Source: Quillaja saponaria
Lineage: Eukaryota > Streptophyta > Magnoliopsida > Fabales > Quillajaceae
Direction: 5' to 3'
DNA length: 64,000 nt
NCBI GenBank assembly: GCA_029379385.1
Contig: CM055611.1
Span: 15,570,062 to 15,634,061, forward strand
Shown here piece after piece: positions 57,830 to 64,000 of the stretch (position 1 is the first letter of the stretch; the number at the start of each line of letters is the position of its first letter). The notes beneath the pieces are model-generated. The model was given only the letters and a program-made list of their open reading frames with translations. It was not told where the DNA came from and made no database searches. The translations under genes and the position numbers were made by a program.

Positions 57830-60716
57830 GAATGTTGATATGAAGATGTAGAGGCTAACATAAATGCTTGAGACATTTTGTATGCTTAATATGACCCCTT
57901 GTATGCTTTAATATGAACCCCTTCCCCACTTGCCATATATTTTTCTTTTCAATTTTGAAAATAAGAAACAAAATAATAAAATGTTCTGCTAATATTTTCA
58001 ATAGAATTTTTTGATTTTGAAGTTGGTATTGATATGAAAAAAAAAATATATATATATATAGTATGTGTAGCAGCGGACAAAACTAATTGAGCATTTGTAC
58101 ATGTAGTGCTGATCCCCTTTCCAACGATCCATATTGTATGGAAAGGAAGAAAGAGGACAAAATGGTTCTCTTAACCAACTGTAATTTAAGCTTTTATTTA
58201 TAACAAACAGAAGAAGTCTATCAAGTGTTATAAAGAAAAAGAAAGTCTATCAATTAAATATGCTTGTTTTTACATGTTTCTTAGTTGCCTATGTATAGGT
58301 GGGAGATTTGATAGAAGTGGGTGCAAGCATAAGAACAAGTCTTGGAATTCCTTCGCAACCGAGAGCCAAGGACAAGTAAGCTAAATTTTAAATTATAGGG
58401 AGGGATATGTTGATTCCTTTTTCTTCCTTCTTCTTTGCTTCCTCCCTTTATTTTTCTTTTTCTCTTAAGGAAACGAAAAATTGAACGATCTTTAATTTTT
58501 GTCAATAACACTTGACTTATTTATTTATTTTTTTTGTCCCTTACTTGTTGATAACTTACTATTACCACATCAATTAAACAGAGAAAAATATAAAGCTTGT
58601 TAGTTTAGCTATTGTTTTCAATTCTTAGTCTCTTAGGTATGTTCTAGTAATAGAGAGACAATACATTTTGACTTTGATGACATGAATCCTGAAAGATTGG
58701 GGAGAGATGAGAGTTATAAATTCAAAGTACCTTTAGAATGGCTGTTATATGTGCTGGAGAATAGGAGTGAGGACTCTTTTCCATCACCTTGAACAGTATA
58801 ATTTACTCTAAAATGTGTTTGAGTGTGCACGTGCAGATTTCACACGTGCATAGATGACAATTATTAAGAAGTGATTTGTATTTCCAAAAAAATTATAAGA
58901 TTTGTCACTTTATAAAATCAGGAATGCACAAGCAGTGAACAATTCACACACATATAGGCAGTTATTCTTTTTATTTCTTATCAGAGACACACCAAAGATT
59001 TTTGAATATACAAATTTGCATAATTTAATTTGGAAGGCACGCCATTCAGCAACGCATGGACATGTACACAATTGTTCTATTTTATTTGCTTTTCAGGAAA
59101 GGCCAAAAAATCTTTTTATTGCTTAAACCACTTTTGTGACCAAAATAACTATTCTCTGTTATCATACATGATAAAATAGCAAGATAATCCTTAGATATTC
59201 ATTGTTTTTTTCAGTCTTCAAGTCTTAAGCAAAGTGAAAATTAATAAATAATATTTATTTGAGAGCAGTAAAATGGATGATTCATGATAAGAGGCTTAGT
59301 GACAACTTCTGCTAATGAAGGTGGAAATGGAAGCCACGCTGATAATATCAGAGAAACTCTTGACATAAAATACTCTGAAAGGGTGAAGTATCATTCTTGT
59401 TTGTCACACAAGATCAGATAGGTAGATTTCCTTCATTTATTTTCTTCAGAGCTGACTGCGGCACGATAATTTTTGGGATCCTTGGAACTGAGTTGTAATC
59501 TGTCATGTTGCACATTCTTTTCTTGCACATGTTTATTTGAATTGATCAATTTATTTTATGTTTTCTTTATTTATTTGCGTTTTATTGAAAAAATTATGCA
59601 TGTCAGATAACTAATCTTAATAGTATATATAGAGCACTATATCTGTACCTGCATGTTCGGTGGATTTCTGCTCCTCTGCATCTAAAAGCACTATATCTTA
59701 ATGAACTATCATCTGTACCTATATTTTTGGTTGTTGATGTTGAAGTATTTACTTTTCTTTGGGAAAATGTTATATAGCTACCAAGTAAATCACTTCTTGT
59801 TTTTGCCAAATACCAAGTAAAAGAAGTTCTTTACCTGGTAAATAACATTTACCAACTTCCAGTGGAGCACCAGGACGAAAAAAAATGGAAGGAATACAAC
59901 AATGCATGGACAGTAACTAATTCTTTTTAAAATCCGTTCTGATCATAGAACTCCCCCGCGGTAAATGTAGTGTTGAGAGATTTTCATGAGATTTGATGTA
60001 AATTATTCTGGCACTTGATGTCCATATTAGTTAATCATATTGTATTGTCAGAGGAGAAGGCTACGGTGATGAAGTCATAAAATGCTGAACAGCTTATTCA
60101 TAATCAGGATTCCTGTTAAGGATTTAGAATATATTTTTTGTAACTTAAGAAACAATCTGCTACAATTCAACTTATTATATCCGGGAAGACAGAAAGGGAA
60201 GGAAAAAAGAGACAACAATTACAACATTTTCCGTTATGTATCTTTCGTGCAATAGTTTTTATTATGAAATTAAATCAACACTGACCTTCTTGATTAATAA
60301 GGTGTAGCAGTCTTTTGCAACCAAAAGAAGATTCTGATAATTGAACACTCTGATCTAGACAATTATTTTTGATCCCCTTCTTAGTTGTGCGGCCTAGAGA
60401 ACAGCTTTCCTAAACCCATATTCATAATTTTCATAAATTTCTTAGCTAATAACTGAGTATTACACTTAAGTTATGCACCTTGACAAAACTCATAATTGAA
60501 TATCATGAATTAAAGAAAAGTTCTAACCAAATGTCAACATCAAATTAAGTACCTGGGTAGGAGCTTAAGAGTTTGCTCACTTATATTTGGCCTATTTTTC
60601 TGCTCTCCTCATTTTCAATTTTTTATGGTATACCTTATCCGAACTGAAAGGTATACATACCATACCAGACTATTGTTTTTTTACAAGTCTGGTAGACAGA
60701 TTTTCTCTTATCTTAC
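57830..60716. other. Intergenic stretch, nothing recognised
   Basis: The stretch is moderately AT-rich. A purine/pyrimidine-biased segment lies at about 58420-58470. Short open frames on both strands (58281, 58902, 59603) have no family motif. No transposon ends were found. Confidence 0.55.
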
Positions 60717-63700
60717 TATCACACCCCTCATGAAGGTATGACTGGCCGAAGGATTTGGATAACCAAACCTCCGTAACCCTAACTGTAAAACAAAGTAATA
60801 AACACTACTCTTGACACCACTAAAGAATAAAATAAATTTTATAAAACAGAAGTTCATTGTAACGGCTTATTTTCTTAAACAAATAACAATTTACTAAAAA
60901 TTCATGAAGCATGCCTCCAAAATGCAACCACATGTGTTCCTGATTTCCCATAACAACAAAAAAGTTAAGTAACTAGACTATTACATCATACAAAATTAGA
61001 CACCCCACAGTTCTAGTGTGACTGCAAACTTTCATCCTTGACTCCAAGTATGAGATTCTGAGAAATATCTTGTCCTCAAATCCTCAGCAAAATTCATATT
61101 AGTGGTTAACTTTCTTTGAGGTCCTACTACTAAAAAAAAATATAACCACAAAAGAGGGATGAGTCCTACGAACTCTGTGAGTGGAAAATAGTACCCAAAG
61201 GGTACTAGCATCACACAACACAAGCATACAACATATGTAATATTATTCATATCTTCATTCACGTTACACGTATACCTTGTAAATGTCATAAATTCATAAT
61301 TTACATGATACATATAGTCACAAATTAATCAAAGTAATCACTGCATACAAAGCAAACAAAGGGCCAACGAGTAACTTAGCCTCGCACAATATTTCCACCC
61401 CTTACCGGGCATTTACGCACTCGTACAATAAATCAATCTCCGTACACAATCCATCCCAACGTGGCTGAGTACTCAGTTAAAAAAAATATTTATCAAAATT
61501 AGAGTTTCTCATGATTTTAAATCAAAATATCCTAAGTGCATTTGGATTTTCAATTTCAGAGATAAAAATCATTTTTCATAAAAATCTCACTTTGTTGGCC
61601 CTTATCAATCACAACCAATGTGAAACAAAGAAATCAATATCAAAGAAGCATAATTTAAATAAATTACTGAAATATTCTACTTGCTTATTTTCCCTATATC
61701 ACGTATATTCAAATAAACATATAATTACACATACTAATGTAGCCCCCAAAAGTAGCAATTAATCACTCACCTTTAATCGATTTCATGAGTCACTTACACT
61801 TGCGTTCACGCATCTCATCTAATCCACATTAGGTTCGAAACTGAAATTAATATTTCCACATAATACTTAGTTCATAAATATTATTGTTATAACTTTTAAT
61901 TACTAAGCTTATATATCAACTTGTATAAGTTTTTTTATGAAAGTTTTCTATTAAGTCATTACATGTTAAGTAATGTGAACTGTACATTATGTGATAAGGT
62001 TGATAATGGAGATACGTTTTTGATGTCGAAACTATCCAAACTTGGGGTTTGGACTAATCTTTACTCTAATAGTCGTATCTTTTCTATAAAAATTTCAAAT
62101 CCAGTTTTGTAAAATTTATTAAATACTAGATATATGTAGCTTTATAATGGTATATCATTTGTAATTTTTAGATTTGTACATAAATACAGTTTATTCGTTG
62201 AAGTTGCATCAAATTCTGTAAAACGCAGGATTTTGACAGCTCTTAGCTTACCTTAGTTAATTGAACATAACTTTCTGTAGGAAAAACGAAATCCTATTCT
62301 GTTTGTCGGGTTTATTAATAGAAAAGTATATATATCTTTATTACTTGGAAACTGTTCCTAAAATTAGTCAAACCCACTCAATTCCTTACATGAACCAAAA
62401 ACAAAGCACTAAAAATTCTGCATGACCTAGGTAAAGTTTAATAGCTCTAACTCACAACATACTTAGAACCAAATTTCTGTTACTCATGAAATCTGCCCCC
62501 TGCACCCCTTCAAAAACCACTTAACTCTCATTTTCCAACACTTTTCCCACAACTAACCCTCCTTTGTTCTATCTCACTATCACTTTTATTAACTCCTTAA
62601 TCCACAACCTTAACCAACCACTATCTACTCTTGTTTAAGAAATTTTATTCAAACTCAAATAATACTTCACCTCCTAAAATTGAATAGACCAAATTTCATT
62701 CATTATACTATAACTAGTTTCTTTAAAACTTTTTCACAAACACCTTAAAGCCATCTTAAATTTATCTTAATGTATATGTGTATATATATATACATATACC
62801 AAGAAATTCAACACAATTCCTCAATTCCATTTTATGCATATTCTAAATGTTGAATACAAAATTATATTTGTTATTTATAATCCATAAAAACTAAACTAGA
62901 TACTTATAGTATAATACACTAAGTTTTCCATGTTTTTCTCTTTTCCAATAATCACAATTATCATATTTTTACCCTTTTTGTTCATAGCTTTTTATTTCAA
63001 TTCACCCAATTTTTAAACTAACTCATCAACCTACTAGAATTCTCTACTCTTAAAGAAATTAAACAAAGAAATTCTTAATAATAAAATTAAATTACACTAC
63101 CTAACCTCCAATCGGCTGCTATGGAAGAGTTTTTACCCTTGCTGGCTTGCTACCATAAGCAATCAACATTACAAAAGCCTATACGTTTAAAGGAGGGGTG
63201 GCTCGCGAGTTAGCCAACAATTTGCATCTGCTAACCATATTCATAGTGATGGCAAGGTGTACAGCAAGCTGCTTCTGCTCCTACTAATTTCAAGATAGTC
63301 GTGGAGCTGCAAAGGCTAAGAAAAGTGCTGCACCTCAAAGACAAAGGCGGCTGCTGCAAGGAGGAACACAAAGCATGGCTGGAAAATGAACTTTACACAC
63401 ACAGTTGGAGCTATTCAATTGCTGCCATGAAGTAGGTCAGCTACATGGCCAAAAAAGAGCTAGGAACTGAAGGTAAGATGAAGGTCCAAACAAGGAAGGA
63501 AAATAGCTACAAAGAAAACTATGGAGCTTGGTTTAACAAGGAATTCATCAATCCAAAACAGAGGAAGGAAAAGAGCAGCACACGGCTCTAAGAAAACATC
63601 TAGCTGCTGTCTCAAACATAGATTATGGTAGCATGACTAGGGAAGGCTAAACCAAGTGGAATTTCACACAACCAAGGAGTACTATGGAGCTCAGTTGAAA

Positions 63701-64000
63701 GGGAGGCTCACGAAGGCAGAAGTAGGGGGATGGAAGGAGCTAGAAAGATCGTGAAAAACAGGGGAAAGAATTGGACAGAAAGAAAAGAAAAATGAAAGAG
63801 AAAAGATAAGGAGGAAAAATAAACAAAAAGAAAAAGAAACTAAATAAGGTCAAGGTCAAAGTCAAACTTTTATAATAAGTAGTATAAATTTACTCTTCAC
63901 TTATACCTGTATATATTTATATATATACTTATTTAATTAAATTTTCTTTGTTTATACTTTGTTTCACACCTAATTTAATATGAGTTCGCAAGTGTCCCAT
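60717..64000 (-). mobile_element. Large-LTR family copy, runs to the window end
   Basis: The plus strand begins TATCACACCCCTCATGAAGG and is the closest relative of the 48298 copy (shared GATT-GGATAACCAAACCTCC, TACTAGCATCACACAACAC, GGGCCAACGAGTAAC, CATTTACGCAC, TGTTGGCCCTTATCAATC). Unlike that copy it continues past the truncation point. The purine-rich 63100-63840 segment corresponds in position to the similarly richer 30100-30600 part of the copy at 28455 and 14880-15500 of the copy at 14421. The outer terminus was not reached or not recognisable. The first base pair of the terminus has mutated (TA for TG). Confidence 0.85.

Noticed and set aside
59440..59520. Exon-like piece after TTTCTTCAG (ADCGTIIFGILGTEL)
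   Set aside because: Too short, one acceptor-like site only, and no recognisable family.
63100..63840. Purine-rich, less AT-rich segment as a possible gene
   Set aside because: It matches in position the corresponding part of the large LTR in the other copies and has no lasting open frame.

Overview
This window looks like a stretch of nuclear DNA from a flowering plant, most likely a eudicot. It is strongly AT-rich, has intron-containing plant transcription-factor genes (WUSCHEL-type homeobox, LOB-domain), and is dominated by decayed plant transposable elements: CACTA, Ty1/copia, large-LTR elements, a LINE, a Helitron, MITEs and TRIM-like elements. I cannot name the species from sequence alone. 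No rRNA, tRNA, CRISPR or bacterial operon structure was seen.

Layout. 0.3-0.9 kb: a tandem array of ~79-bp units. 1.76-9.7 kb: a CACTA (En/Spm) transposon with a clear left terminus, a broken TNP2-type transposase gene, a broken Transposase_24-type gene, and a small nested LTR element on the minus strand; its right terminus was not found. 10-21 kb: AT-rich DNA with a complete ~2.5-kb solo LTR (14421-16925) and ~400-bp tandem duplications on both sides of it.

21-26 kb is the only gene-like island. Two diverged WUS-clade WOX homeobox genes lie on the minus strand and flank a LOB-domain (LBD) gene on the plus strand. The LBD gene is clearly a pseudogene. WOX-B carries a 40-bp duplication that repeats homeodomain helix 3 and shifts frame. 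WOX-A keeps its reading frame across both visible exons, but an in-frame TAG sits three codons after the first ATG, unless the real first exon lies upstream.

28-34 kb holds two more members of the large-LTR family: a solo LTR with a perfect target duplication, and a copy preceded by a primer-binding site. 35.9-42.6 kb contains a 1.1-kb LTR pair (TRIM-like), a 1.15-kb non-autonomous CACTA element with a perfect GAT target duplication, a ~170-bp tandem array, a copia RNase H fossil, a 487-bp MITE and a near-identical ~250-bp tandem duplication. 43-47 kb is a ~680-bp tandem array (four clear units and one decayed). A 374-bp Helitron candidate follows at 47.5 kb.

50-57 kb is a plus-strand LINE split by a minus-strand Ty1/copia element that lacks its reverse-transcriptase core. 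Two further minus-strand copies of the large-LTR family lie at 48.3 kb (truncated) and from 60.7 kb to the window end. Most of the sequence is therefore layered, decayed mobile DNA; the WOX/LBD island is the part with real gene interest.
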